A stretch of DNA of 12,294 nucleotides from JAJPHJ01 sp035622315 (GTDB lineage: Bacteria > Vulcanimicrobiota > Vulcanimicrobiia > Eremiobacterales > Eremiobacteraceae). The notes under the pieces are model-generated. The model saw only the letters and a program-made list of their open reading frames with translations, had not been told where the DNA came from and did no database searches. Location of the stretch: the NCBI GenBank assembly GCA_035622315.1, contig DASPVP010000025.1, positions 1-12,294 on the forward strand. Direction: 5' to 3'. Shown here piece by piece: positions 1 through 6,469 of this stretch (within the stretch, counting starts at the first letter, position 1; each line of letters begins with the position of its first letter). The position numbers and the translations under genes are program-made.

Positions 1-2
1 TG

Positions 3-857
3 CGGCCTTCTCTGCCCGCTGGCACGTTCCTCGCCCAACGCGATGCGCGAAGCCAGGCGTGGTGCAAGCAGCTGATGTGGAGCGAATCGAAAAGCTCCTA
101 TTACGCGAGCAGGTTCTTGCCCTCGGCCAAGCGCCGTGCGCTCGAAGCGCTGTACGCCGTCTTTCGGACGGCAGACGATCTTGCAGATGAACCTGGTTTG
201 GAGCTCAGCGAGCGCCGTCAGGGACTGGCCTTGGTCGCGCGCGATCTTGAAAACGCCGCCGACCTTTCCGATGAGAGCTCGGCCCCGTGGTTCCCAGCTG
301 TGCGGGCGGCGTTCGCCGCCTATCCCATCGCGCGCTCCGACGCGCTCGGAGTCATCACTGCCTGTCTGCGAGAACTCGACGGCGTGCGCCCGTCCACCAT
401 CTCCGACCTCGAACGCCACGCGGCGTCGCTCACCGGTGGGGTCGCCCGATGCGGGCTCGCGGTGCTTGGCGCGGACGACCCGCGCTCGCTCGCGCTTGCA
501 GAGCGCATCGGCATAGCCATGCAGTTTACCAACATCCTGCGAGACGAGAAGCGCGATCTGGAGCAGGGGCGTGATTACTTGACATTCGCGGGTTCCGATG
601 AGGGCAACCGCTTCGCTGCGAAAGAAGAGATCGCGGCTCGCGCGCGCGCTCACTACAGAGCTGGCGAGGCGCTTGTGGCGTCGCTGCCCCGTGACGGCTC
701 GAATGTCGCCGTGATGCTGGCGATCGATCTCTACCGCGCCTTGCTCTCGAAGCTGGAGCGAAAGCGTTTCGCGTCGCTTGGGGAAAGAGCGCGACTCGGA
801 CGGGTTGAGGTCATTTGGTGGGCCGTTCGCTCGAACGTCGCGGCGTTTATGCGCTAG
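3..857 (+). CDS. Squalene/phytoene synthase-family protein (HpnD-like), 5' partial
   Basis: This is a head-to-head prenyl diphosphate synthase that joins two C15 or C20 isoprenoid diphosphates in hopanoid or carotenoid synthesis. Counting from the ATG at 75, the first aspartate-rich motif DDLAD is at residues 34-38 and the second, in NILRDEKRD, is at 153-161, with Gln150 and Asn153 of the usual QxxNxxRD pattern. The C-terminal helix (YRALLSKLERKRF) resembles HpnD. I extend it to the left edge because the same frame stays open and encodes AWCKQL just before Met75, matching the YC helix with which the family domain begins; no ATG, GTG or TTG lies between base 3 and base 75, so the true start is probably outside the window. 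The family's VAGxVG region is divergent (SLTGGVARCG). Presqualene versus phytoene specificity cannot be told. Its end overlaps the convergent DUF5996 gene by 11 bp. Confidence 0.85.
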   Translation, partial: RPSLPAGTFLAQRDARSQAWCKQLMWSESKSSYYASRFLPSAKRRALEALYAVFRTADDLADEPGLELSERRQGLALVARDLENAADLSDESSAPWFPAVRAAFAAYPIARSDALGVITACLRELDGVRPSTISDLERHAASLTGGVARCGLAVLGADDPRSLALAERIGIAMQFTNILRDEKRDLEQGRDYLTFAGSDEGNRFAAKEEIAARARAHYRAGEALVASLPRDGSNVAVMLAIDLYRALLSKLERKRFASLGERARLGRVEVIWWAVRSNVAAFMR

Positions 858-1743
858 GGAGCAGCGTGCTGTCCCAGTTACCGCACTTCGAGCATTCGTG
901 GTACGAGCTGTCGAGAAAATCGAGCACCGCAGTCTCCGGTGAGGGCGCGTTGCGCACGTCATCGTAGCGCAAGAGAAACTCGTTCAGCTGCCCGCTCCAA
1001 AAAGCGCTCGCCGGCCGGAGTTTGCGTTGTTCGACGTCCGCGGGCTTCGGATAGATGTAGCAACCGAATGCCGGCTCTGGGAAACGGGCATCTCCTGGCC
1101 AGAATCCGGCATAGATCTCCTCGGCGTCCATCGACGTGCGATAAAGCCATGGGGCGCCCTTCGGCGGTGTCGCGGGCTTGCCGGTGTATCGCGTGTATGC
1201 GAGGTCGAACGAGCCCCAAAAGAAGTGCACGGGCGTATGCCTACCGAGAAACGGCGCTCGATGCCGCTTCAAGAGTTTGTCCACCACCACTAAGATCTGC
1301 CAGAAGCGGTGCACGTAGGCGGCGTCATACGACGCATGTTTGTTGTCTTGGTCGAGCGGGGTGAGGTCCGCGACCTCCTGCGGGATGGGCGAGATGGCCA
1401 CCTTCACCCCGATGTCCGCCAAAAGCGACATCACGGCATCATAAAAGGAAGAGACAGGACGCGGCCCGAGAGGCAGTGTTCGCTTACGCCCGTCGTCGCG
1501 GGCGATGATGAGCTCGTGAGCGATGAAGTCAAAATCAACCGAGAAGGCGCCGGGATCGTAAGGGATCGGACTTGTGGTCAGCCCGCGCGTCGTGACGTAG
1601 AGCGTGACCTGTGCCCACTGCGGTTCCGGCGGCGCCAGCGCCAAGCGCAGTTTGCCGGCGACCTGCATGTAAAGTTGCAGCGTGTCTTTGGTGTCTTGCC
1701 AGTCCGCGAGCGGCAGCGGCTGCCAGGGCGACGCGGGGCTCAT
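847..1743 (-). CDS. DUF5996 family protein
   Basis: A soluble protein of 298 residues with no signal peptide or membrane segment. It is recognised as DUF5996 from its opening WQPLPLADWQDTKDTLQLYM, the segment KLRLALAPPEPQW, the very typical LYVTTRGLTTSPIPY, and the FDFIAHEL stretch; the length is that of the family. The function of the family is unknown to me. A late HFFWGSFDLAYTRY segment and a C-terminal CSKCGNWD with a CxxC pair could bind a metal, but this is a guess. The ATG at 1743 overlaps the stop of the upstream small membrane gene in an ATGA arrangement, so the two are probably translated in a coupled way. The 3' end overlaps the convergent prenyl synthase gene by 11 bp. Confidence 0.9.
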   Translation of the reverse strand: MSPASPWQPLPLADWQDTKDTLQLYMQVAGKLRLALAPPEPQWAQVTLYVTTRGLTTSPIPYDPGAFSVDFDFIAHELIIARDDGRKRTLPLGPRPVSSFYDAVMSLLADIGVKVAISPIPQEVADLTPLDQDNKHASYDAAYVHRFWQILVVVDKLLKRHRAPFLGRHTPVHFFWGSFDLAYTRYTGKPATPPKGAPWLYRTSMDAEEIYAGFWPGDARFPEPAFGCYIYPKPADVEQRKLRPASAFWSGQLNEFLLRYDDVRNAPSPETAVLDFLDSSYHECSKCGNWDSTLLPSA

Positions 1744-1976
1744 CTACGATAACGCTGGCGCATGACGTTCATCGTTCCTTTCGCACGCCAGTCGTTGCCC
1801 ATCCGCCCGAGGACCATCGGCGCCCAGACGAGCGCGAGCAGGACCCACAGTATGAAAACCCATGGGGAGTGCCAGCGAAAACCATACCACACGAAAAGAA
1901 CAAGCGGCGTGCTCAACACAAAGCACGTCAAGAACGCGCGGACGAACGAGGGTTTCGGGGGTTCGACTCCTAGCAT
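1740..1976 (-). CDS. Small two-helix membrane protein, unknown function
   Basis: A 78-residue protein with two hydrophobic segments, AFLTCFVLSTPLVLFVW and WVFILWVLLALVWAPMVLG, separated by a short basic loop (YGFRWHSP) and followed by a basic tail ending in RQRYRR, which suggests a hairpin in the inner membrane with a cytosolic tail. I do not recognise the family. I chose the ATG at 1976 because AGAGGA stands just before it; the frame also allows a GTG at 2000 (86 residues), which has no clear ribosome binding site. The stop overlaps the ATG of the DUF5996 gene, so the two form a transcription unit, and the gene is divergent from the DUF4097-like gene at 2089 with about 110 bp between them. 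Confidence 0.65.
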   Translation of the reverse strand: MLGVEPPKPSFVRAFLTCFVLSTPLVLFVWYGFRWHSPWVFILWVLLALVWAPMVLGRMGNDWRAKGTMNVMRQRYRR

Positions 1977-2088
1977 CGATCCTCTTAGCGAAGGTGTCAC
2001 GGCAAGTTCGAAGACCGGCGTCGGAGGACCCGCTTGCCTGAGGTGTGGAACGAGCGCTTCCCTGTCTGGCCCCGTGGAGCCGACTTAG

Positions 2089-2820
2089 ATGATCGCGTTG
2101 CGTTGTCTCGCGTGCGCCGTCGCAATCATGACGCTCGGCGCTTTCTCCGCCCCCGGCGTCTCGAAAGACGTGACCGGAACCGCTCCGGTCGTCGCTCGTG
2201 GACCTGTGTCGCTGACCACGTCGGTCGGCGACATCAGCGTCAACACGTGGTCGAATCCAGCCGTTCGCTGGGTCGCCCACGAGCATGCCGCCGACCCGGC
2301 CGATCTTGCGCGACTTTCGCTCCAGGTCACTCGCGATGCGGGCGGCCTCAGCGTGACCGCGATCCCCTTTGCGGGCTGCGAGGACTGCGGCATCGACCTC
2401 TCTGTGTGGGTGCCGAAGACGGCGTCGGTGACCGCGAGCAGCGCGCACGCGGACGTGGACATCAACGGCGTCAGCAATGGGGTGATCGTACGCGTGGAGC
2501 GCGGCGACATCCAGATCGAAGCCGCAAATGGAGACGTCGTCGCGCAGACCGAGGTAGGCGACGTGAGCGTGCGGGTCCCGAGGCTCGCGGACACGCGCAA
2601 GATATCGCTGAGGAGCATCGTAGGTAATGTGCGTCTTCAGTTACCACGGTCCGCCGCTGCGACGATCACGGCCTCGACCGCCATCGGGGAGATCCGCAGC
2701 GACTTCGGGACCCCGCAAACCCGCATGACGAGCCAAGCGCTCCAGACCAAGACCGGCAGCGGGGATGTCAAAGTGAACATCGGCACGCACACCGGTGACG
2801 TGGACGTGCTCGCGCTATAA
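2089..2820 (+). CDS. Exported DUF4097-like beta-strand repeat protein
   Basis: A 243-residue protein with an N-terminal hydrophobic segment (residues 8-22, likely signal peptide) followed by repeating short strands and glycine-aspartate turns: VGDISVN, HADVDING, RGDIQIE, NGDVVAQ, VGDVSVR, VGNVRLQ, IGEIRSD, SGDVKVN, TGDVDVL. This G-D-[IV]-x-[IV] rhythm is that of DUF4097 proteins, which fold as a right-handed beta-helix-like sheet and are often found next to envelope stress regulators or anti-sigma factors; none is seen here. A CEDC motif at residues 97-100 may form a disulfide or bind a metal. The sequence GTGGAG lies about nine bases before the ATG and serves as a moderate ribosome binding site. 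The next gene starts 62 bp later with its own promoter. Periplasmic or surface location is inferred. Confidence 0.8.
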   Translation: MIALRCLACAVAIMTLGAFSAPGVSKDVTGTAPVVARGPVSLTTSVGDISVNTWSNPAVRWVAHEHAADPADLARLSLQVTRDAGGLSVTAIPFAGCEDCGIDLSVWVPKTASVTASSAHADVDINGVSNGVIVRVERGDIQIEAANGDVVAQTEVGDVSVRVPRLADTRKISLRSIVGNVRLQLPRSAAATITASTAIGEIRSDFGTPQTRMTSQALQTKTGSGDVKVNIGTHTGDVDVLAL

Positions 2821-2831
2821 ACCCCTAGGTG

Positions 2832-2860
2832 TTCTCAGGCATTTCTCAGAGCAGTCTCAG
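2832..2860 (+). promoter_or_regulatory. Three direct repeats of TCTCAG at 11-bp spacing (putative response-regulator site)
   Basis: TCTCAG occurs at 2833-2838, 2844-2849 and 2855-2860, each exactly 11 bases after the last; the first two are extended to TTCTCAG. Head-to-tail repeats with an 11-bp period are the usual layout of OmpR/PhoB-family operators such as the pho box. The last repeat ends 10 bp before the candidate -10 hexamer at 2871, where an activator replacing the -35 element would sit. No regulator gene lies in the window, so the protein that binds is unknown. Confidence 0.6.
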
Positions 2861-2870
2861 ACTGTCCTGA

Positions 2871-2876
2871 TAGATT
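2871..2876 (+). promoter_or_regulatory. Candidate -10 element TAGATT for a leaderless transcript
   Basis: TAGATT matches the TANNNT form of the -10 hexamer and there is no recognisable -35 at the right distance, consistent with activator dependence on the TCTCAG repeats. Transcription would start about seven bases downstream, at or next to the A of the ATG at 2883. No purine-rich ribosome binding site lies before that ATG, which fits leaderless translation. The assignment rests on spacing alone. Confidence 0.45.
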
Positions 2877-2882
2877 CTTGAC

Positions 2883-3461
2883 ATGAACAAATTCAAAGCG
2901 GCGATATTGGCGATCGCCCTTTCCACTTTGCCGTGCATCGCACTGGCAGACCAATACGGAAACGCCACGCCGTCTCCACAGATGCGCGCGGCGTTCTCGG
3001 TGATGCAGCAGGCACACGCCAAGATGGAGCAGCTGCATGCCCAAGCACGGCTCGCCGCGCTCAATTCCTTGACGCCCGCTCACCGCGCGCTGCTCGCGCA
3101 GGTCGTCGGTCAACTGGCGATCGCGGCGAATCCAGACGTGAACGCTGCGGCGCGATCGATCGACAACGCGCTCTCCCAAAACGAGGGCCGCTCGATCTTG
3201 AACATCTCATCGTCGCTCGAATCGCAATCCCGTCAGATCATGGAAGCCGCGCGACAGCAGATGATGGCGGCGAACCCGAACGGCCAGGCAGGTCCGGGGG
3301 GCCCTGGTGGCCCTGCAGGTCCAGGTGGCCCGTGGATGGGCGGGCACGGCTTTCATCAGGGGATGCAAGGTCCGCAAAACAGCACTCCGGATCCAGGCAT
3401 GATCCTGTTGCTCATGAGCACGCACGCGCTGCATCCGATGGGCTTCCATAATCGCGGATAG
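2883..3461 (+). CDS. Exported small helical protein with Gly/Pro-rich tract
   Basis: A 192-residue protein with a clear signal peptide (MNKFKAAILAIALST..., predicted cleavage after ALA at residue 22). The mature part is a Gln/Met/Ala-rich helical region holding KMEQLHAQARLAALNSLTPAH and a second helix rich in Gln and Met. The LTPAHRALLAQVV segment recalls the LTxxQ motif of periplasmic Spy/CpxP chaperones, but the similarity is weak and may be chance. Residues from about 137 form a collagen-like GPGGPGGPAGPGGP tract (3292-3333), then a His/Met/Gly-rich end (GGHGFHQGMQ). Envelope stress or metal handling is a possible role only. It has its own promoter with three direct repeats and no ribosome binding site, and converges on the VOC gene with 6 bp between stops. 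Confidence 0.75.
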   Translation: MNKFKAAILAIALSTLPCIALADQYGNATPSPQMRAAFSVMQQAHAKMEQLHAQARLAALNSLTPAHRALLAQVVGQLAIAANPDVNAAARSIDNALSQNEGRSILNISSSLESQSRQIMEAARQQMMAANPNGQAGPGGPGGPAGPGGPWMGGHGFHQGMQGPQNSTPDPGMILLLMSTHALHPMGFHNRG

Positions 3462-3467
3462 ACCCGA

Positions 3468-3818
3468 TCAAACTTTGCGCTGGTGCAGCGCGAAGCGGTT
3501 GCCATCAGGGTCGGTCGCAAAACAGGAAGAGCAGACCGGCCCTTCTTGTATCTCTGTGACCTTCACCCCGTGTTTGACGAGCCGCTCGCGAGCTTGGGTC
3601 AGATCATCGACTTCGAAGGCCGCGCTGAACGCCGAACCCGGGGCGATGCCAAGACCTTCACCCCGCCCGATGCCGAACGTCGTATCTCCCGCGTCGAATT
3701 CCACCCAGTAGTCGCTTGCGAGCCCCGCCTGCTTGAGACCCACGATGTCGCGGTAGAAAGCGACCGCTCGTGGCACATCGCTTACAGAGTACGCCACAAA
3801 TGCTATCCCTTTGATCAT
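3468..3818 (-). CDS. VOC (glyoxalase/bleomycin-resistance fold) family protein
   Basis: A cytosolic protein of 116 residues made of two paired beta-alpha-beta-beta-beta modules: IKGIAFVAYSVSDVPRAVAFY at the front, YWVEFDAG and FGIGRG, then AAFEVDDLTQARERLVKHG, and the closing DPDGNRFALHQ, all typical of the vicinal oxygen chelate superfamily. The histidine that usually opens the metal site in the first strand is absent (FVAY), as in several related groups, so metal binding and enzymatic activity are uncertain. A CSSC motif at residues 96-99 is unusual for this place. I chose the ATG at 3818 because AGGGGG lies five bases before it; the GTG at 3824 overlaps that ribosome binding site. The substrate is unknown. 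It is a single-gene unit, convergent to the helical exported protein. Confidence 0.88.
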   Translation of the reverse strand: MIKGIAFVAYSVSDVPRAVAFYRDIVGLKQAGLASDYWVEFDAGDTTFGIGRGEGLGIAPGSAFSAAFEVDDLTQARERLVKHGVKVTEIQEGPVCSSCFATDPDGNRFALHQRKV

Positions 3819-3823
3819 GTGCA

Positions 3824-3829
3824 CCCCCT
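3824..3829 (-). promoter_or_regulatory. Ribosome binding site AGGGGG of the VOC gene
   Basis: The minus strand reads AGGGGG, then five bases, then ATG at 3818. This spacing is good and decides the start against the in-frame GTG at 3824, which overlaps the site itself. Confidence 0.6.
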
Positions 3830-3922
3830 AAGAACAGGGAAGCTCAGCTGTCGAGGCACCACAGCCCTTTCGGCCGCCTTCCGTACCGCCCGTTCGGACG
3901 CCTGACCCAGGGCCAATCGACC

Positions 3923-3951
3923 TTGCGTGGCCCATGGAAATGGCCTATTAT
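3923..3951 (+). promoter_or_regulatory. Sigma-70-like promoter TTGCGT-17-TATTAT
   Basis: TTGCGT at 3923-3928 and TATTAT at 3946-3951 are separated by exactly 17 bases. Transcription should begin near 3958, just before GGGGGA (3959-3964), the ribosome binding site of the gene starting at 3970. This rules out the in-frame ATG at 3934, which lies inside the promoter. Confidence 0.6.
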
Positions 3952-3969
3952 GGTAACCGGGGGACCGCA

Positions 3970-4827
3970 ATGAACCTTTCCGCCAAACGCGTATTGCCGC
4001 TCGCCATCGCCGCATTGGCGGTGGCCTGCTTGGGTGCTGCAAGCGTACCGACGCTTCCCATGCCTTCCAACGGCGCGATGATCTACAACCCGGGCACCGG
4101 GGATTATTCAGGTTTTCGCATCGTCGTAAGCCCGGATGGCCGTGCGATCGCAATCGATGGCGCCGGCCACGCCTCTACCCAACTCGAGAACGACGTGGTC
4201 GCGAAGTTTTTCAGCGATCTTGCGAGCGCGGGTCCTTTGGCGCAGCTTTCGGCGAAACCGTGCACTGCAAACGTGAACGCGCCGACCACGGTCGAGGTCA
4301 ACTCGGCGATCATCATCAGTTGGAAGGGACAACATTCACCGGCCCTCACCTGTGCCACCGACGCGAGCGCTCAGCGCCTCTTGCTCGATGCGACCCAGAT
4401 CCAGCGAGCGCTGTACGTGCAGGCATACCGGAAACGTAACCTCGCCACATACGGCACGTCGTACGACCTGTCGGCTGCAAATGCAGCGGCGTACGATGGA
4501 GGGGGTTACGGCGGGATCACGTTCAACCAATTCTATTCCGGCGGTTTCAGCAACTCACAGTTCTTGACGGATCCATTCACGATCGAGCACTTCAGCGCTG
4601 AGAACTACATGACGAGTCTGCCGTACTCGTCGCCGTACAGCGGAAGTCCATACACGACACTGCCGTACGCGGGACTCCCGTATTCATCTCCGTTCTCATC
4701 CTTGCCGTACACGAGCCCATTCGCGTCTCCGGCGTTCACCTCGCCTTACTCGGGCAGCCCGTTTGTGAACCCGGGCTTCTCGTCACCGGCCACGGGCACT
4801 GGCCCCTACACGACCAGCACCCCGTAA
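3970..4827 (+). CDS. Exported protein with Pro/Tyr-rich repeat tail
   Basis: A 285-residue protein of unknown family. The signal peptide is clear (MNLSAKRVLPLAIAALAVACL). Residues about 30-160 look globular, with FRIVVSPDGRAIAIDG, an FFSDLASAGPL segment, and two cysteines in AKPCTAN and LTCATD that could pair. A Tyr/Gly/Asn-rich linker (YDGGGYGGITFNQFYSGGF) leads to a low-complexity tail (residues 218-275, bases 4621-4794) made of five-residue units such as PYSGS, PYTTL, PYAGL and PYSSP, where the aromatic residue alternates between Tyr and Phe. Such tails suggest a surface or wall-spanning region. Start chosen from the promoter and the GGGGGA site six bases upstream. It ends 7 bp from the convergent Asp-box gene. 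Confidence 0.75.
   Translation: MNLSAKRVLPLAIAALAVACLGAASVPTLPMPSNGAMIYNPGTGDYSGFRIVVSPDGRAIAIDGAGHASTQLENDVVAKFFSDLASAGPLAQLSAKPCTANVNAPTTVEVNSAIIISWKGQHSPALTCATDASAQRLLLDATQIQRALYVQAYRKRNLATYGTSYDLSAANAAAYDGGGYGGITFNQFYSGGFSNSQFLTDPFTIEHFSAENYMTSLPYSSPYSGSPYTTLPYAGLPYSSPFSSLPYTSPFASPAFTSPYSGSPFVNPGFSSPATGTGPYTTSTP
4621..4794 (+). repeat. Coding repeat, about five-residue Pro-Tyr/Phe-Ser/Thr units
   Basis: The tail of the exported protein is built of roughly 15-base units encoding P-[YF]-[STA]-x-[SLP]. The first part is regular (PYSGS, PYTTL, PYAGL, PYSSP), and the rest is degenerate with FSSL, PYTSP, FASP, AFTSP and YSGSP. Codons differ between units (tac/tat, tcg/tca/tct/agc), so this is an old, selected repeat rather than a recent tandem duplication. 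Confidence 0.7.
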
Positions 4828-4834
4828 ATAACCG

Positions 4835-6469
4835 CTAGTCACCACCGAGCGGATCCGCCAACACCCGCATTGACTGCGGCGGTGGCGGTATTCGCTGCGG
4901 GTGATCCGAGTGCGCTCCGGGCACGGGCCGCTCGCCGAACGAACTCCGCCGGCCTTGCAGCCGCGAGAGCACGCCGAGCTTGGTGACGTACATGGCCTCG
5001 TTCAGTTCCGACGTTGGCGCGTGCGCGACCGCGAATATGCCAAGAGGCACGCCGTTCGCGAAAATCGTTGTCGTGTAGTCACCCACCATCAGGCCGCCCG
5101 CCGTCTGCGGAAGCCAACCCAGCTGCGATGGGCCTGCCAAGAACGCGGGCGTGCTCCATGTGTTGCCGCCATCCTGCGACGAGATGAACCCTGTGTCGAG
5201 TTGACACGTCGACACACTGCACGACGTCTGAGGGTAGAAGAAGTACGTGATACCGATTTCGGCGCTCGGTCCGGCCGTCATCGGAGAGATGCGGATGCCG
5301 GGGAGGAAATGATCGACCGTCGAGGTCGGCGCGTCGATCGGCACGCGCGCCGGTGGCGTCCAGGTGAGCCCATCCGACGACGTGCTCAGCACGATGTCGT
5401 TCTCCTCGCAATCCGTGCGGTAGCGGCAATCCTGCCAGACCAAATACACCGTGCCAGCCGCATCGGTCGCGGCCGAGGGCAGGGGAGCGCTGCGCAAGCC
5501 GCCCGCATCGAGGTGGTCTGAGATCGGTGACACGAGCACGGAGGCGCTCCAGCTCGCACCACCGGTGGTCGAGACGAAGGACAGCACGTTGGCCTCAAAC
5601 GAGTCGTCGATGGGCACCACGACCGTGCCGTTCGGCTGCACCAGCGGCTGTCCGCCGATCCCGCTCGCGTCATCGGCTGTCGTGAGCGGCGTGCCCCACG
5701 TCTGCCCACCGTCCGTCGACGTGCACATCTCGATCAATCCGTTCTCCGCGAGATTGTCGAACTCGACGTAGCAACGTCCGTAGAACGGACTCCCCGGCGA
5801 ATCGTCGCAAGTGATCCAATCCTTGTCGGTCGAGATCTGTCCGGGCGCGATCGCGACCGGCGCGCCGAAGTTGATGCCGTCGCTCGAACGGCTGACGACG
5901 ACCGCCGGCGCAGGTGCTCCGCTGAAAATGATCGGCAGCCCAGCGATGAGCCAGACGGCATGCGCGGCATCGTAGGCGACTGAAGGATCGCTGATGCTAT
6001 CGAAAGGGGCGCCCGGGGTCTCGATGTTGGTCGTGTCCGGCAACACGCCGTCGGTCCATGTGGCGCCGCCGTCGTGCGATGTTGCGAACGCAAGGTCAGA
6101 AGAACCTGCATCGAAGAAACGGCCGGACTGGAACGCGGCCACGATCGTCGAGCCGAAAACGGCCGCGTCAGGTTCGACCTCGGTCGCGTGCTGGCTCGTC
6201 GAGTTCGTGAAGATGTCGTGCGAAAGCGGGAGCAGCGCGGAGATCTGCGGGCTCGGCGCCGACTGGGCAGCCTTTTCTAGCGAGTTGATCGCGGCACCGT
6301 TGCCGCATCCGGCGGCAAGAACGCAGCTAGCAATCCACGCGAGCGGCGCCCAGTGTCTAGAAGTCGACCGACGTCCCGACGCGCTGCGCGAGTGCCCGCT
6401 CGAAGACCAGCCGTGCGCACGCGAGATCCTCGATCGCGATTCCCAACGAGTCGAACAAGGTGATTTCAT
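4835..6469 (-). CDS. Sialidase-fold (BNR/Asp-box repeat) lipoprotein
   Basis: A beta-propeller protein probably anchored to the membrane as a lipoprotein: LAAGC at residues 51-55 is a lipobox after a hydrophobic stretch. Asp-boxes (SxDxGxTW) are at residues 131-138, 251-258 and 431-438, with degenerate ones at 195-201, 300-307 and 364-370, about six blades in all. DPSVAYD (161) and DKDWITCD (215) are typical of secreted BNR proteins annotated as exo-sialidases, but I do not see a sialidase catalytic set, so binding or hydrolysis of sialic acid is not claimed. The start is odd: the only canonical start codon upstream of the lipobox is the ATG at 6469, giving an Arg/Ser-rich leader of about 38 residues that is the out-of-frame reading of the preceding gene's conserved end (113-bp overlap). 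A non-canonical start near 6360 or a sequence error is possible. Confidence 0.8.
   Translation of the reverse strand: MKSPCSTRWESRSRISRAHGWSSSGHSRSASGRRSTSRHWAPLAWIASCVLAAGCGNGAAINSLEKAAQSAPSPQISALLPLSHDIFTNSTSQHATEVEPDAAVFGSTIVAAFQSGRFFDAGSSDLAFATSHDGGATWTDGVLPDTTNIETPGAPFDSISDPSVAYDAAHAVWLIAGLPIIFSGAPAPAVVVSRSSDGINFGAPVAIAPGQISTDKDWITCDDSPGSPFYGRCYVEFDNLAENGLIEMCTSTDGGQTWGTPLTTADDASGIGGQPLVQPNGTVVVPIDDSFEANVLSFVSTTGGASWSASVLVSPISDHLDAGGLRSAPLPSAATDAAGTVYLVWQDCRYRTDCEENDIVLSTSSDGLTWTPPARVPIDAPTSTVDHFLPGIRISPMTAGPSAEIGITYFFYPQTSCSVSTCQLDTGFISSQDGGNTWSTPAFLAGPSQLGWLPQTAGGLMVGDYTTTIFANGVPLGIFAVAHAPTSELNEAMYVTKLGVLSRLQGRRSSFGERPVPGAHSDHPQRIPPPPQSMRVLADPLGGD

Noticed and set aside
1..75. A reading frame ending in TGA that overlaps the ATG at 75, looking like the tail of an upstream gene
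   Set aside because: The neighbouring frame encodes the N-terminal helix of the prenyl synthase, so this frame is more likely its shadow; the short peptide shows no family motif.
1744..2448. A long minus-strand reading frame of 234 residues
   Set aside because: It lies across the small membrane protein and the DUF4097-like gene in other frames, is rich in Arg and lacks any recognisable domain.
3934..3969. An earlier ATG for the Pro/Tyr-repeat protein
   Set aside because: It lies within the -35/-10 promoter region and upstream of the predicted transcript start; a clear signal peptide and ribosome binding site support 3970.
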